DNA from: Weissella uvarum
GTDB taxonomy: Bacteria; Bacillota; Bacilli; Lactobacillales; Lactobacillaceae
NCBI RefSeq assembly: GCF_016908785.1
Contig: NZ_JAFBEO010000002.1
Span: 186,001-250,000, forward strand
Reading direction: 5' to 3'
Length of the DNA stretch: 64,000 nucleotides
The number at the start of each line of letters is the position of its first letter. Within the stretch, counting starts at the first letter, position 1. Shown piece after piece: positions 43,279-52,539 of the stretch. The notes below the pieces were generated by a model. It saw only the letters and a program-made list of their open reading frames with translations. It had not been told where the DNA came from and ran no database searches. Position numbers and translations under genes: made by a program.

Positions 43279-43566
43279 CTAATAGCTCTTCACAAGCCGG
43301 TATCCACACTGCTGACACAACCTTTCAAACCGCATCATAAATCGATCGCGATCTCCCGGTGCTCGGAACTTCAAATCAAATGAATCAGCCACATGATTCA
43401 AGCCAACACGATAAATGCAACTACCGCTAATACGCCCGACATATAGCTCAGGTAAAGTATCCTGTAATTGCATTTTTTTGAATGCTTCAAATAATTCTGG
43501 CCGCCCTTGTAGTTGTTTTTCTAAAAGTCGCTCTAAACTAATTTTTGCCTCTTGTTTTGTGTCCAT
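43279..43566 (-). CDS. Hypothetical 95-residue protein
   Basis: Starts at the ATG at 43566 behind AAGGAGGG; the ORF extends further upstream without support. The N-terminal half is a charged helix (KISLERLLEKQLQGRPELFEAFKKM); the C-terminal half is beta-like and ends with LCQQCGYRLVKSY, containing a CxxC-type pair. Family not recognised. Divergent from the mntR-like gene with 150 bases between them. Confidence 0.7.
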   Translation of the reverse strand: MDTKQEAKISLERLLEKQLQGRPELFEAFKKMQLQDTLPELYVGRISGSCIYRVGLNHVADSFDLKFRAPGDRDRFMMRFERLCQQCGYRLVKSY

Positions 43567-43716
43567 CGCAATCCCTCCTTTGCATATTTTTATCTTAATG
43601 TAATTTATAGTTTTATGCAACAACAAATATAGTCGATTCAATCTTTAAAATGACTGATAAAAACATGTTATAATATAAAAAGTAAATTATTCTAATTAAA
43701 CTAAGGAAGACGCTTT

Positions 43717-44376
43717 ATGAGTGATTCAGTTTCAAAAACCCAATACCTACAAACAATTCTTGAACTCAGTGGTGGTGATGAATCAACTAAGATTTCAAAC
43801 AATCAAATCGCCGATCACTTACATGTGACCCCCTCATCTGTTTCAAACATGCTTACTAAGTTGCAGGAAAGCGGTGAAGTTGATGTCGTACCATATTACG
43901 GCGTCACATTAACTAAAACTGGACGAGAGACTGCCATTCGGTTAATCCGATCACATCGTCTTTTTGAAACTTTTATCGCCGAAGATTTAAAACTACCTGT
44001 TTCAGTAGCCCACGATAATGCCGATCATCTTGATCATGACGCCACGGGCCAACTTATGGATGCTCTGGATAATTTCTTGGAACATCCCAAGTACAGTCCC
44101 CAGGGGCTTCCAATCCCTGATTCAAGTTACAACTATGCACCAGAAAAGTTAAAGAACTTGTATGATGCCAAAGATGGACAAACCATAAAGATTCATGCTT
44201 TCACTGAAGACTTAGAACTACTTCGTTATGTTGAAACAATTGGTTTGCCCCTCAATTCAACCTGGACGGTTAAAGAACGTTTACCATTTGATGGCCCACT
44301 AATTCTAAATGACGGTGAACGCGAATTGCAAATCACACGTCATGCAGCAGAATTTATTTATATTGAGCCAGCCTAA
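43717..44376 (+). CDS. mntR: DtxR/MntR-family metal-dependent regulator
   Basis: 219 residues with the DtxR order: winged HTH (ISNNQIADHLHVTPSSVSNMLTKL), dimerisation/metal helix (SHRLFETFIAEDL) and a C-terminal SH3-like FeoA domain (~145-219). Presumed repressor of Mn or Fe uptake. Metal-site residues are altered: where relatives have EAExLEH and DPHG, this protein has DNADHLDH and SPQG. The ligand set, and so the sensed metal, may differ. Confidence 0.85.
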   Translation: MSDSVSKTQYLQTILELSGGDESTKISNNQIADHLHVTPSSVSNMLTKLQESGEVDVVPYYGVTLTKTGRETAIRLIRSHRLFETFIAEDLKLPVSVAHDNADHLDHDATGQLMDALDNFLEHPKYSPQGLPIPDSSYNYAPEKLKNLYDAKDGQTIKIHAFTEDLELLRYVETIGLPLNSTWTVKERLPFDGPLILNDGERELQITRHAAEFIYIEPA

Positions 44377-44390
44377 AATCGCTAAAAAAA

Positions 44391-44426
44391 GAAAACCCCG
44401 TTAGCGCCTACGCTAACGGGGTTTTC
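44391..44426. terminator. Bidirectional terminator between mntR and the 38-residue gene
   Basis: Perfect 16-bp GC-rich stem (44391-44406 with 44411-44426) flanked by A and T runs. Confidence 0.93.
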
Positions 44427-44434
44427 TCATTTAC

Positions 44435-44551
44435 TTACTTGCTCTTTTGGTAGCTCTTAAGGGCCTTGTACACATTGTAAAGTGCCATACCCAAACCAAC
44501 CAAAGCGACGAAACGTCCTGATCCGCCTTGTTTCTTATCTTGCTTAGCCAT
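44435..44551 (-). CDS. Small 38-residue basic protein with one hydrophobic segment
   Basis: MAKQDKKQGGSGRFVALVGL begins the frame; residues ~14-26 are hydrophobic and the ends are Lys-rich, so a small membrane-associated protein is likely. GGAGG lies 9 bases before the ATG, codon use is strongly biased (AAG, GCT, GGT) and a strong terminator follows the stop. It starts 16 bases after the sortase stop, so it may be translated from the sortase transcript. Family not recognised. Confidence 0.75.
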   Translation of the reverse strand: MAKQDKKQGGSGRFVALVGLGMALYNVYKALKSYQKSK

Positions 44552-44567
44552 GATTTAATACCTCCAT

Positions 44568-45299
44568 CTATTTAATCCATCGATTGTCTTTTTCAAACGA
44601 TTTCAAGACTGACGCGGGGGCGTCTTTAAATTTCATCTGCTTCGTTAAATCACCTTGCATAATGACCCGACCTCTTTCAGCCGTATAATCACATGTTATC
44701 AAAGTTATCATCTTACGTCCAGGAACTGGATCGGCCACTTGTACATCCGTTGGTTTCACCGTTCGGTAACTAGTAGTCTTATATTCGTAGACCCGCTTCA
44801 TATCAGTAAGATAAATTTTTTGCCCTTTTTTACCATGATAGTAAATTGGTGAGAATAATAACTTTTTACCTGACTCGCCCTGAATGAAATGACTTGCCAA
44901 CGCATAATTGCCTTGTCCCATCTTTTGATTTTCATTCAATGTACCTGCTCCTAATGATAGGACCGTATCACTAACCCCATTTGCAATCGGCACTGATAGG
45001 CCAATCGCTGGAACAGAAACATAGCCGATAAAATTCACTTTGCCAGCATTAGCTCGTGCTTTTAATAGCTGTTGTGAATCCAAGGTGTTAACTTTTGTCC
45101 AATCATAATTGGCATTCTTTTTATCTTTCTGCCCTTTTTCAACACTTTTTTGCGTTACTTTAGGTTGAAATTGGCTAATACTAAAGGCTGCAATCTGATT
45201 ATGAAAAATCAAACCTAGCGCAATAATAATCAGCACCACGTATAAGACAGTCGACCACCAACGGCGCTTCTTCTTTGTTTGTTTTGTTTTTTCTGCCAT
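44568..45299 (-). CDS. srtA: Class A sortase
   Basis: 243 residues. Basic N-terminus and one membrane helix (~15-35), then the sortase barrel with catalytic His in ALASHFIQG, Cys in LITCDYTA and Arg in ERGRVIMQG. Joins LPXTG proteins to the cell wall; the LPNTG protein at 14.9 kb is one substrate. It follows rex by 23 bases and may share its transcript. Confidence 0.93.
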   Translation of the reverse strand: MAEKTKQTKKKRRWWSTVLYVVLIIIALGLIFHNQIAAFSISQFQPKVTQKSVEKGQKDKKNANYDWTKVNTLDSQQLLKARANAGKVNFIGYVSVPAIGLSVPIANGVSDTVLSLGAGTLNENQKMGQGNYALASHFIQGESGKKLLFSPIYYHGKKGQKIYLTDMKRVYEYKTTSYRTVKPTDVQVADPVPGRKMITLITCDYTAERGRVIMQGDLTKQMKFKDAPASVLKSFEKDNRWIK

Positions 45300-45322
45300 A
45301 AATTACTCACATAACGCTTCCA

Positions 45323-45985
45323 TTAATCTTTATCAAAATGATTGATAAAATACAATAAAATTTGTAATTCATTTGTGAGATCAACGTTTTGAACACGCAC
45401 TTCTTTTGGCACATCTAATCGCAAGGGAGTGAAGTTCAAAATGCCTTGAATACCAACATCTGCTAAGCGCTTGGCTGTATCTTGTGCAACTTCAGCAGGT
45501 ACCGTTAAAATAGCGACTTCAATCCGTTGGTCTTGAATTTGCTTTTCCAAATCATCCATACTATAAATCGGTACACCAGCTTGCACTGTATTAATCATAT
45601 CGGGATTAATATCAAATGCTGCTGAAATACGGGCATTCGAACTTTGGTGGAAATTGAAATTCAACAAAGCTTGTCCTAAATTACCAACACCAACTAACGC
45701 AATTGACGCCAAATTATCTTGGTTCAAAATTTCACCAAAGAACTCCATCAATTCCTTCACATCATAACCGTAACCGCGCTTACCTAAAGCTCCAAAATAA
45801 GAAAAGTCGCGTCGAATTGTCGCAGCATCAAACTTAACAGCCTTTGATAATTCGCTGGATGACACACGGGTAATCCCAGAATCTAACAAAATTTTTAAAT
45901 AGCGATAGTAAATTGGTAATCTTTTAGCTGTAGCACGTGGAATTTCCTTATCCACAGCTTGCACTTTTTCTTTGTCTTCACTCAT
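45323..45985 (-). CDS. rex: Redox-sensing transcriptional repressor Rex
   Basis: 220 residues: winged-helix N-terminus ([24 protein letters not shown]) and a Rossmann NADH-binding domain ([15 protein letters not shown]), the standard layout. Rex senses the NADH/NAD ratio and represses fermentation and respiration genes when NAD is high. In Lactobacillales it often lies near sortase or radC genes. GGAG precedes the start. Confidence 0.95.
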   Translation of the reverse strand: MSEDKEKVQAVDKEIPRATAKRLPIYYRYLKILLDSGITRVSSSELSKAVKFDAATIRRDFSYFGALGKRGYGYDVKELMEFFGEILNQDNLASIALVGVGNLGQALLNFNFHQSSNARISAAFDINPDMINTVQAGVPIYSMDDLEKQIQDQRIEVAILTVPAEVAQDTAKRLADVGIQGILNFTPLRLDVPKEVRVQNVDLTNELQILLYFINHFDKD

Positions 45986-46096
45986 GTGCCTGCTCCTTTT
46001 ATTTCACAAAATAACACACATTAACTATAACATAGTAAGTGTTTTATGTGAATGTCGTAACAATTTTTTATCATAAAAGGCTTTTCCAGCCATTAC

Positions 46097-47428
46097 TTAA
46101 CGTTTTGGCTTTGGCTTGCCTTTATCTTTTTTATGCTTACGCTTAGCTTTTTTCTCTTTTGCAAAACGCTCATCCCGTGATTGCACTTCTGTCCGGGCAG
46201 CCTTTTCTTTAACAAACTTGGCAGTTCCCTTTGGCTTTGGCGCTTGTGCTGCATCCTTAACCATATCATCATGTTGTGGTTTAAGTGTGTTGACCTTGGC
46301 AGCTGCTTTAGCTTGATGTCCCGCTCCCGGCTTAGCAATTGTTTTACCTTCCAACGCACGTGGCCGACCCTTTATCACGTCAATGTCGACTGCAACTAAA
46401 CGCTTAAGATCGCGTGCATCGTGATCATTTCCAAACGTAATCACTAAGCCTGGCTTGCCCATCCGGCCTGTTCGACCAGAGCGATGCGTGTAAGTTTCAC
46501 CATCACGTGGCAAATCAAAATTAATTACCATTGGCAAATCTGGTACATCCAAACCACGTGCTCCCACATCTGTCGTTAAGAGAAATTTAGCATCTCCATT
46601 TTTGAAGGAACGCATGGCTTTTTCACGCGTTGAACTTGAATCTCCACGTACTAACGTGGCCATGCCTACGTGTTCATGTGCTAAAAAGTTAGCCGTATTT
46701 TTCAACTGTTTGGTCGTGTTGAAGAAGACCATGGCCTGCACCTTCTTTTGGGCCGCCAATTGTCGTAATCGTTTATTCTTTTGGTCAGAAGCCGTCAACC
46801 AGAACTCATGTTTGATTTGAGTAGGCATTGGAACATCGCGTTGATCAATCAACTTAAAGTCACGATCAAAAACACCTGATGCAACGGTTTCATCAACAGC
46901 AGTTGCGCCGAACATGGCCACTTGTACATCCGCATCATCAATTGCATCCCAGATCACATCAATTTGTTGCGCTGTCTCATCACGCATTAATTCGTCAGCT
47001 TCATCCAAGACCAAAGTACGTAAGCGTCCTAGCTTTAACTTACCATTATTAATTAATTCTACGACACGACCAGGTGTCCCCACTAGAATCTCTGGATGCT
47101 TTTTTAGACGATCCAATTGATTTTTGATGTTGGCTCCACCTGTTAAAGCAAGCACTTTAAAGCCCAATTCATTCGCCCATTCTCGCATCACGTGCGTTGT
47201 TTGCATCGCTAATTCTTGTGAGGGGGCTAAAACAAGCACTTGTTCGCCATCACCTGCCACCACATTTTCCAAAAGCGGCCACGTGAACGCAAGTGTTTTC
47301 CCAGTTCCGGTTGGCGCGAGTGCATTCACTGATTCACCAGCTTGGAGTGGTTCATAACTAGCCTTTTGAATGGGCGTTAATTCAGTAAACCCACTTTTTT
47401 GTATTTTATCTTCAAATTTCTGGTGCAT
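46097..47428 (-). CDS. DEAD-box RNA helicase
   Basis: 443 residues. Both RecA-like domains are complete: Q motif FTELTPIQ, Walker A APTGTGKT, PTREL-like LAPSQELAM, VGTPGRV, DEAD in LVLDEADELM, GAT in place of SAT, RGLDVPDL and HRSGRTGRMG. The C-terminal ~100 residues are Lys-rich and ends in a basic tail typical of RNA-binding. A CshB-like role in ribosome assembly or cold growth is likely. It starts 9 bases after the Gfo/Idh stop. Confidence 0.92.
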   Translation of the reverse strand: MHQKFEDKIQKSGFTELTPIQKASYEPLQAGESVNALAPTGTGKTLAFTWPLLENVVAGDGEQVLVLAPSQELAMQTTHVMREWANELGFKVLALTGGANIKNQLDRLKKHPEILVGTPGRVVELINNGKLKLGRLRTLVLDEADELMRDETAQQIDVIWDAIDDADVQVAMFGATAVDETVASGVFDRDFKLIDQRDVPMPTQIKHEFWLTASDQKNKRLRQLAAQKKVQAMVFFNTTKQLKNTANFLAHEHVGMATLVRGDSSSTREKAMRSFKNGDAKFLLTTDVGARGLDVPDLPMVINFDLPRDGETYTHRSGRTGRMGKPGLVITFGNDHDARDLKRLVAVDIDVIKGRPRALEGKTIAKPGAGHQAKAAAKVNTLKPQHDDMVKDAAQAPKPKGTAKFVKEKAARTEVQSRDERFAKEKKAKRKHKKDKGKPKPKR

Positions 47429-47437
47429 ATATTCCCC

Positions 47438-48418
47438 TTAATGATCAGCTGGGAAAACGATTCCCGCTGACTTTCTTAAATCTGTTAAAACTTGATTAAC
47501 CCGTTGACTTAACAACAACCATTCACGATATTCATCAGCATATTCTGCTGGCGCGTTAATGATTCGAGCAAAATCATTGGCCTCAGCCAACATCGGATTT
47601 TCCGTCAATGGATGGCTAAGTGTTGTTTGATTCCCTTGACCATCCACATACTGCACTTCATTCAATTCAGCAATATTATCAATAACAATTGTATCTTTTT
47701 GACCTAGCAATTCACTATGTTGATAGCTCGTTGCCATTTTCCCAAATTGTGCCGTCATATCAAAGCCATCATAACGCAAAATTGCTGTCCCACGTCCATC
47801 GGCCCCATTTGCCAATTTCGTTGCGAAATAGTGACTTGATTTTGGCATGCCAAACAACTTCACAATCGCATAAATAGGATAAACGCCTAAGTCAGTCAAG
47901 GCCCCGGCACTAAACTCACGTGTCAAAACATTAGGTTCTTCGCCGGCCAAATAAGCGTCAAATCGAGATGAATATTTCTCATAAACAAACGTTCCGCCAG
48001 ACACGACTGGCATTTCTGCTACTTGGGCTTCAATCGCCTTGAAGTTTGGTTGGTGAACGTGACGCGTGGCTTCAAAAAGATGTGCTTTTGGATGATCACG
48101 TAATAACGAATAGATTTCTTCATATTCAGTCGGATTTGAAAAAATTGATTTTTCAACAATCACTTGCAAATCATGTTGAATCGCTTGTGCAGCTTGCGCA
48201 AAATGTAAACTATTGGGCGATGCAATATAAACGACATCAATACCACTATCAAAAAATTCAGATAAATTCGTATAAATCTTTGCCGTGGGTGCAAAAGCTT
48301 GTCCAGTTTCTACTTTACGCGAATAAACACTCGTTAAAGTATAGGCTTCACTTTGTTCAGCAGCCTCTACAAACATCTTCGTAATCCAATTTGTACCAAT
48401 AACCCCTAAATTAAGCAT
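47438..48418 (-). CDS. Gfo/Idh/MocA family oxidoreductase
   Basis: 326 residues from the ATG at 48418 (GGGGG 8 bases upstream). NAD(P)-binding GVIGTNWITKM at the N-terminus, the EKSIF (EKP-like) motif near residue 95 and a C-terminal alpha/beta domain with DLGVYPIYAIVKLFG. Acts on a sugar or sugar-derived alcohol; substrate unknown. Probably co-transcribed with the helicase gene. Confidence 0.87.
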   Translation of the reverse strand: MLNLGVIGTNWITKMFVEAAEQSEAYTLTSVYSRKVETGQAFAPTAKIYTNLSEFFDSGIDVVYIASPNSLHFAQAAQAIQHDLQVIVEKSIFSNPTEYEEIYSLLRDHPKAHLFEATRHVHQPNFKAIEAQVAEMPVVSGGTFVYEKYSSRFDAYLAGEEPNVLTREFSAGALTDLGVYPIYAIVKLFGMPKSSHYFATKLANGADGRGTAILRYDGFDMTAQFGKMATSYQHSELLGQKDTIVIDNIAELNEVQYVDGQGNQTTLSHPLTENPMLAEANDFARIINAPAEYADEYREWLLLSQRVNQVLTDLRKSAGIVFPADH

Positions 48419-48484
48419 CACTAGTTCCCCCGTATTTGTTTTGTCATTACTAGTATAACATTCACAAGGCAAAAAACTGCAAAA

Positions 48485-48514
48485 TAAAAGGCGCAATCAC
48501 TTGATTACGCCTTT
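48485..48514 (-). terminator. Terminator of gpmA
   Basis: 13-bp stem with one mismatch (48487-48499 with 48502-48514) and a T-rich tail on the minus strand. Confidence 0.75.
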
Positions 48515-48520
48515 TCTATC

Positions 48521-49228
48521 TTAAAACGCTTGTTTGTTCACAATCTTTAATTGTTGATCCAAATCATAACTAATTGGTTCAGCATTAGCAATTTCAACAT
48601 GCATAATATCCGCATCCGAAATGCCTTCAATTATCTTAGTTAAAGCCCGAATTGTGCTACCATGAGCCACAATGAGCACATTTTGACCAGTTTGTAGTTT
48701 AGGCACGATTGCTTGTTCCCAATAAGGTTGAATTCGCGCCAAAGCCAGGGCCAGGCTTTCACCATGAGGTAACTGATTCTCTGCTAAATCAGCATAACGC
48801 CGATCCATAGCTGGATAAATTTCTCCATCAACTTCAACCTGCGCTGGCAAGGCATCAGTTTGGGGTGGCAATACATCATAAGCGCGGCGCCAAATATGAA
48901 CTTGTTCAGCTCCCCACTTTTCACGGGCAACATCACGATTCATCCCTTGCAAAGCCCCATAATGACGTTCGTTCAAACGCCATATTTTGGACTCAGGGAC
49001 AAATAATTGATCAGTCTCCTCAAGTAAGATATGCAGGGTTTTAATGGCCCGTTTCAACAAAGAGGTATAAGCATAATCAAACGCAATGCCTGTCGCCTTC
49101 AACTGTTGACCAGCATGTTGCGCCTGTTCCACACCCGTTTCACTTAAATTAGTATCAATCCAACCATTAAACAAATTCTTCGCGTTCCATTCACTTTGAC
49201 CATGTCGCATGATTACCAATTTTGCCAT
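48521..49228 (-). CDS. gpmA: 2,3-bisphosphoglycerate-dependent phosphoglycerate mutase
   Basis: 235 residues from the ATG at 49228. Phosphohistidine motif RHGQSEWN near the N-terminus, second His in VLIVAHGSTIRAL, and ERHYGALQG. Interconverts 3- and 2-phosphoglycerate in glycolysis. The slightly short length and substitutions fit Lactobacillales dPGM enzymes, which often exist in several copies. AAGGGG precedes the start; monocistronic. Confidence 0.92.
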   Translation of the reverse strand: MAKLVIMRHGQSEWNAKNLFNGWIDTNLSETGVEQAQHAGQQLKATGIAFDYAYTSLLKRAIKTLHILLEETDQLFVPESKIWRLNERHYGALQGMNRDVAREKWGAEQVHIWRRAYDVLPPQTDALPAQVEVDGEIYPAMDRRYADLAENQLPHGESLALALARIQPYWEQAIVPKLQTGQNVLIVAHGSTIRALTKIIEGISDADIMHVEIANAEPISYDLDQQLKIVNKQAF

Positions 49229-49296
49229 TTGTGCTACCCCTTCCAAAGTCCCACTTATTTCAGAATGTTTTGCTATATATTATCTCACGATACAAC

Positions 49297-49330
49297 AAAA
49301 AAGATAGTAATCAACGTATGATTACTATCT
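49297..49330 (-). terminator. Terminator of the rRNA uridine methyltransferase gene
   Basis: Perfect 12-bp stem (49302-49313 with 49319-49330) and T-run on the minus strand. Confidence 0.88.
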
Positions 49331-49338
49331 AAATTTAC

Positions 49339-50703
49339 TTATTTAGTTAAAACAGTCACTGATTCAACGTGGGTTGTTTGTGGGAATTGGTCGATGGGTT
49401 GGACATCTCCATTGACTCGATAACCTTGTGCTTCAAAGAGCGCAACATCACGAGCCAAGGTTGCTGGATTACAACTAATGTAAACAACCTTTTCGGGGGC
49501 CATTTTAACGGCTGCATCAATCAATTCTTGCGTCAAGCCCTTACGTGGTGGATCCAAGAAAATGACATCCGGCTTTAGACCTTCATCAGCCCATTGAACC
49601 ATCTTATCTTCCGCCTTACCAAGTTCAAAGCGCACATTATCAGTACCATTGATGTCAGCATTTCGCTTAGCATCATCAACAGCTTCTGGTACCACTTCCA
49701 CACCCAAAACGGATTTAACATGATCAGCAATCGTTAGTGAAATGGTTCCAATACCAGAATAGGCATCAATCACGACATCTGTAGGCTTTAATTCAGCCTT
49801 TTCTGTTGCTGTTTGATATAAGACCTCAGTCATAGCTGGGTTAACTTGATAGAATGAATTTGGTCCGATGGCAAAAGTCTTACCAAGCAAAGTATCCTTA
49901 ATCGCCTTTTGACCCCATAGAACCTTATTCTGGTCACCCATGATAACATTCGTCTTTTCTTGGTTCACATTTTGAATAATTGATACAACTTCAGGCAATG
50001 CTTCGCGAATATCATTAACGATGTATTCTGCCGCTGGCAAACGCTTGGCACGCGTGACCAAAACAACCATCATTTGATGACTATAGTATCCACGACGCAC
50101 CATGATTGTCCGTACCACTCCCTTATGATTAACTTCATCATACGCAGCCACGTGATACTTACGCAAAATATCACGAATTACAACGATGGCTTCATCAATC
50201 TTTGGGTCTTGGATATAAAAATCTTCCATTGGTTGCAAACGATGTGAACCGCGGCGATAGAAACCTGTCGTCAATTCACCATTAATCTCGCGAACTGGAA
50301 TCTGTGCCTTGTTCCGATAGCCCCATGGGTTTTCCATGCCAATCGTTGGTGCCACATCAACAGCGACGTGTTGCTTATTGAACACATCGGCAACTTGCTT
50401 TTGCTTGTGCTTTAATTGGGCAGGATACGTAAGGTGGGCCAATGGCGCCACCCCTGATTGAAGGACTTTCGCATCAATGTCAGCGTTACGATCTGGTGAT
50501 TCACTTAGACGCTTAACAACACGTCCAAATCCGTAATTGCTGGTAACCTTCGTCACACCAACAATAATTTTTTCACCCGGCACAGCGTTGGTGACAAAGA
50601 TTGGAAAATCATCGTACTTCACAACACCATTTCCATCGTAAGTCAAATCAACGACTGTGGCTTCAAATTCCTGGTTTTTAGTAACCGGTGCTTTTTTCTT
50701 CAT
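49339..50703 (-). CDS. rlmD: 23S rRNA (uracil-C5)-methyltransferase, RlmD/RumA family
   Basis: 454 residues from the ATG at 50703 (AAGGAG 9 bases upstream). N-terminal TRAM domain (~8-65), then a SAM-dependent methyltransferase with DAYSGIGTISL, LDPPRKGL and the catalytic Cys in VYISCNPATLARD. The 4Fe-4S cysteines of E. coli RlmD are absent, as in RlmCD of Gram-positives, so it may methylate both U747 and U1939 like RlmCD. Monocistronic. Confidence 0.9.
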   Translation of the reverse strand: MKKKAPVTKNQEFEATVVDLTYDGNGVVKYDDFPIFVTNAVPGEKIIVGVTKVTSNYGFGRVVKRLSESPDRNADIDAKVLQSGVAPLAHLTYPAQLKHKQKQVADVFNKQHVAVDVAPTIGMENPWGYRNKAQIPVREINGELTTGFYRRGSHRLQPMEDFYIQDPKIDEAIVVIRDILRKYHVAAYDEVNHKGVVRTIMVRRGYYSHQMMVVLVTRAKRLPAAEYIVNDIREALPEVVSIIQNVNQEKTNVIMGDQNKVLWGQKAIKDTLLGKTFAIGPNSFYQVNPAMTEVLYQTATEKAELKPTDVVIDAYSGIGTISLTIADHVKSVLGVEVVPEAVDDAKRNADINGTDNVRFELGKAEDKMVQWADEGLKPDVIFLDPPRKGLTQELIDAAVKMAPEKVVYISCNPATLARDVALFEAQGYRVNGDVQPIDQFPQTTHVESVTVLTK

Positions 50704-50958
50704 TTTAAAACTCTCCTTTTGGTCTTTTCGACAACCATTAAAGAAAATAGTATAGCACACTTTTACGTAACATGAAAAAACTGCACGAAGTTCACTAGTT
50801 CTCTAGTCTATTCTCGTAAAATTATGTACACATAAAACGTGCTAGGCAATTACACCTATCTAACACCGTCAGCATTTAGGATTAAAAGATCAGCGACTAT
50901 TCTATTGAATGCTTATTTTTCCTTTTGTCATTCAAAGGCCCTTACTCACCACCAAAAT
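50704..50958. other. Intergenic stretch with an rlmD promoter candidate
   Basis: On the minus strand TGCTATACT (extended -10) lies within 60 bases of the rlmD start, with no good -35. The rest shows no gene, repeat or clear fold. Confidence 0.45.
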
Positions 50959-50990
50959 AAAAAGGCACGCCTAACTAGGCGTGCCTTTTT
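50959..50990. terminator. Terminator of lemA-htpX
   Basis: 9-bp GC-rich stem (50964-50972 with 50977-50985) extended by A/T pairs; able to work on either strand. Confidence 0.9.
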
Positions 50991-51003
50991 ATTTAACGTC
51001 ATC

Positions 51004-51888
51004 CTACATTCGACGCAAAGCTTCTAAGCGCTTTTCCATTGGTGGATGGGTATCAAATAGATGACTCCATCGACTATCTTGTTTAAGCGGATCGCTAATA
51101 TACAAACCCGCACTACTTGGTGCGACATTGTCTTCTGACATCGGCTCGCTATTGGAAATTTTAGTTAACGCATCAATTAAGCCTTGTGGATTCCGAGTTA
51201 ACTCCACCGCACCAGCATCAGCTAAATATTCACGATTCCGTGAAATCGCCATCTGAATAATGGTTGCGGCTAAAGGCGCCAATAACATCACGACAAAAGA
51301 AAGCAAGATACCAAAAATATTTGTATCACGATCATCATCTCGTGATGACCAGCCCCAAAAACTTGTTCCGAAATTAGCCAGCATTGTAATAATCGATGTC
51401 AGAGCAACCGCCAAGGTTTGCACCCGAATATCGTAATTACGGACGTGAGTCATTTCGTGAGCCATAACCCCCTCTAATTCTTCACGATTAAGGCGTGCCA
51501 AAATTCCCGTGGTTGCTGCAACGGCCGCATTTTCTGGCTTATTTCCAGTTGCAAAAGCGTTTGGGCTCGCATCATCAATGATAAACACACGTGGCATCGG
51601 TACCCGAGCGACCAGCGCCATATCTTCAACAATATGCCAAAGCTCTGGCGCTTGATCAGCCTGTGTAATTTCTTGAGCATTGTTCATCGACATAACAATA
51701 TCAGTTGATTGGCCAATCGTATACAAAGCATATATTCCAGCAGCGACCACCGCAATTAAAATGCCAGCCGAGGCACTACGCATAAGATAGTACCCTAACG
51801 CCGCGCCAACAAGCGCTGTAAACAAGAAAAAACCAAATAATAACAGCACTGTTTTGCGTTTATTTTTAGTAATTTGCTCGTATAACAT
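51004..51888 (-). CDS. htpX: Membrane zinc metalloprotease HtpX
   Basis: 294 residues. Four hydrophobic segments, with zinc motif HEMTH after GVMA and the third ligand Glu in [13 protein letters not shown]. Degrades misfolded membrane proteins. It lies 17 bases after lemA, the usual partner in Lactobacillales. Confidence 0.95.
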   Translation of the reverse strand: MLYEQITKNKRKTVLLLFGFFLFTALVGAALGYYLMRSASAGILIAVVAAGIYALYTIGQSTDIVMSMNNAQEITQADQAPELWHIVEDMALVARVPMPRVFIIDDASPNAFATGNKPENAAVAATTGILARLNREELEGVMAHEMTHVRNYDIRVQTLAVALTSIITMLANFGTSFWGWSSRDDDRDTNIFGILLSFVVMLLAPLAATIIQMAISRNREYLADAGAVELTRNPQGLIDALTKISNSEPMSEDNVAPSSAGLYISDPLKQDSRWSHLFDTHPPMEKRLEALRRM

Positions 51889-51905
51889 GATTACCTCTTA
51901 TCGGC

Positions 51906-52475
51906 TTATAGGCCATTTTCATCAAAAGAAACAGCTGGTTGTTCTTTTTCTTCCGCTGGCGTTTCTAAGAACTCCGCTGGTTGGAAATGATGAATTCCAG
52001 CCACAATATTCGTTGGGAAAGTCTGCAACTTTGTATTGTAACTAGCAACAGAAGAATTAAACAATTGTCGAGAATAAGCAATTTTATTTTCAGTATTTGT
52101 TAATTCTTCCATCAACTTGGTATATTGCGCAGATGACTTCAAATCTGGATAAGATTCAGCTACCGCAAAAATTGACTTCAAATTTGATGATAACTTATCA
52201 GAAAGCTTCATCTTCTCTTGATGATCAGCATCAGGTGTTTGCGCAATTTGATTACGCAATGCGACAACATTTTCAAGGGTACTCTTTTCAAAACGGGCAT
52301 ATCCCTTCACTGTTTCTAAGAGATTAGGGATTAAGTCATTTCGCCGTTTCAATTGTACATCAATTTGACTCCATGATTCCTGAGTATACATCCGCGCTTT
52401 TACAAGCCCATTATAAATATTAATCCAAACAATAATAATTACCGCAACTACTGCTAAACCAATCCATATTGCCAT
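51906..52475 (-). CDS. lemA: LemA family protein
   Basis: 189 residues. One N-terminal hydrophobic segment (~4-20) followed by a long helical coiled domain with WSQIDVQLKRRNDLIPNLLETVKGY and the conserved FNSSVASYNTKLQTFP near the end. LemA proteins are membrane-anchored helical bundles of unknown exact function, commonly with htpX. Confidence 0.93.
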   Translation of the reverse strand: MAIWIGLAVVAVIIIVWINIYNGLVKARMYTQESWSQIDVQLKRRNDLIPNLLETVKGYARFEKSTLENVVALRNQIAQTPDADHQEKMKLSDKLSSNLKSIFAVAESYPDLKSSAQYTKLMEELTNTENKIAYSRQLFNSSVASYNTKLQTFPTNIVAGIHHFQPAEFLETPAEEKEQPAVSFDENGL

Positions 52476-52539
52476 TGCTTTACCTCTTTCGTTTATTTTC
52501 TTACTTCCATTCTACAACACATAGCTAAACTTAAACTTA

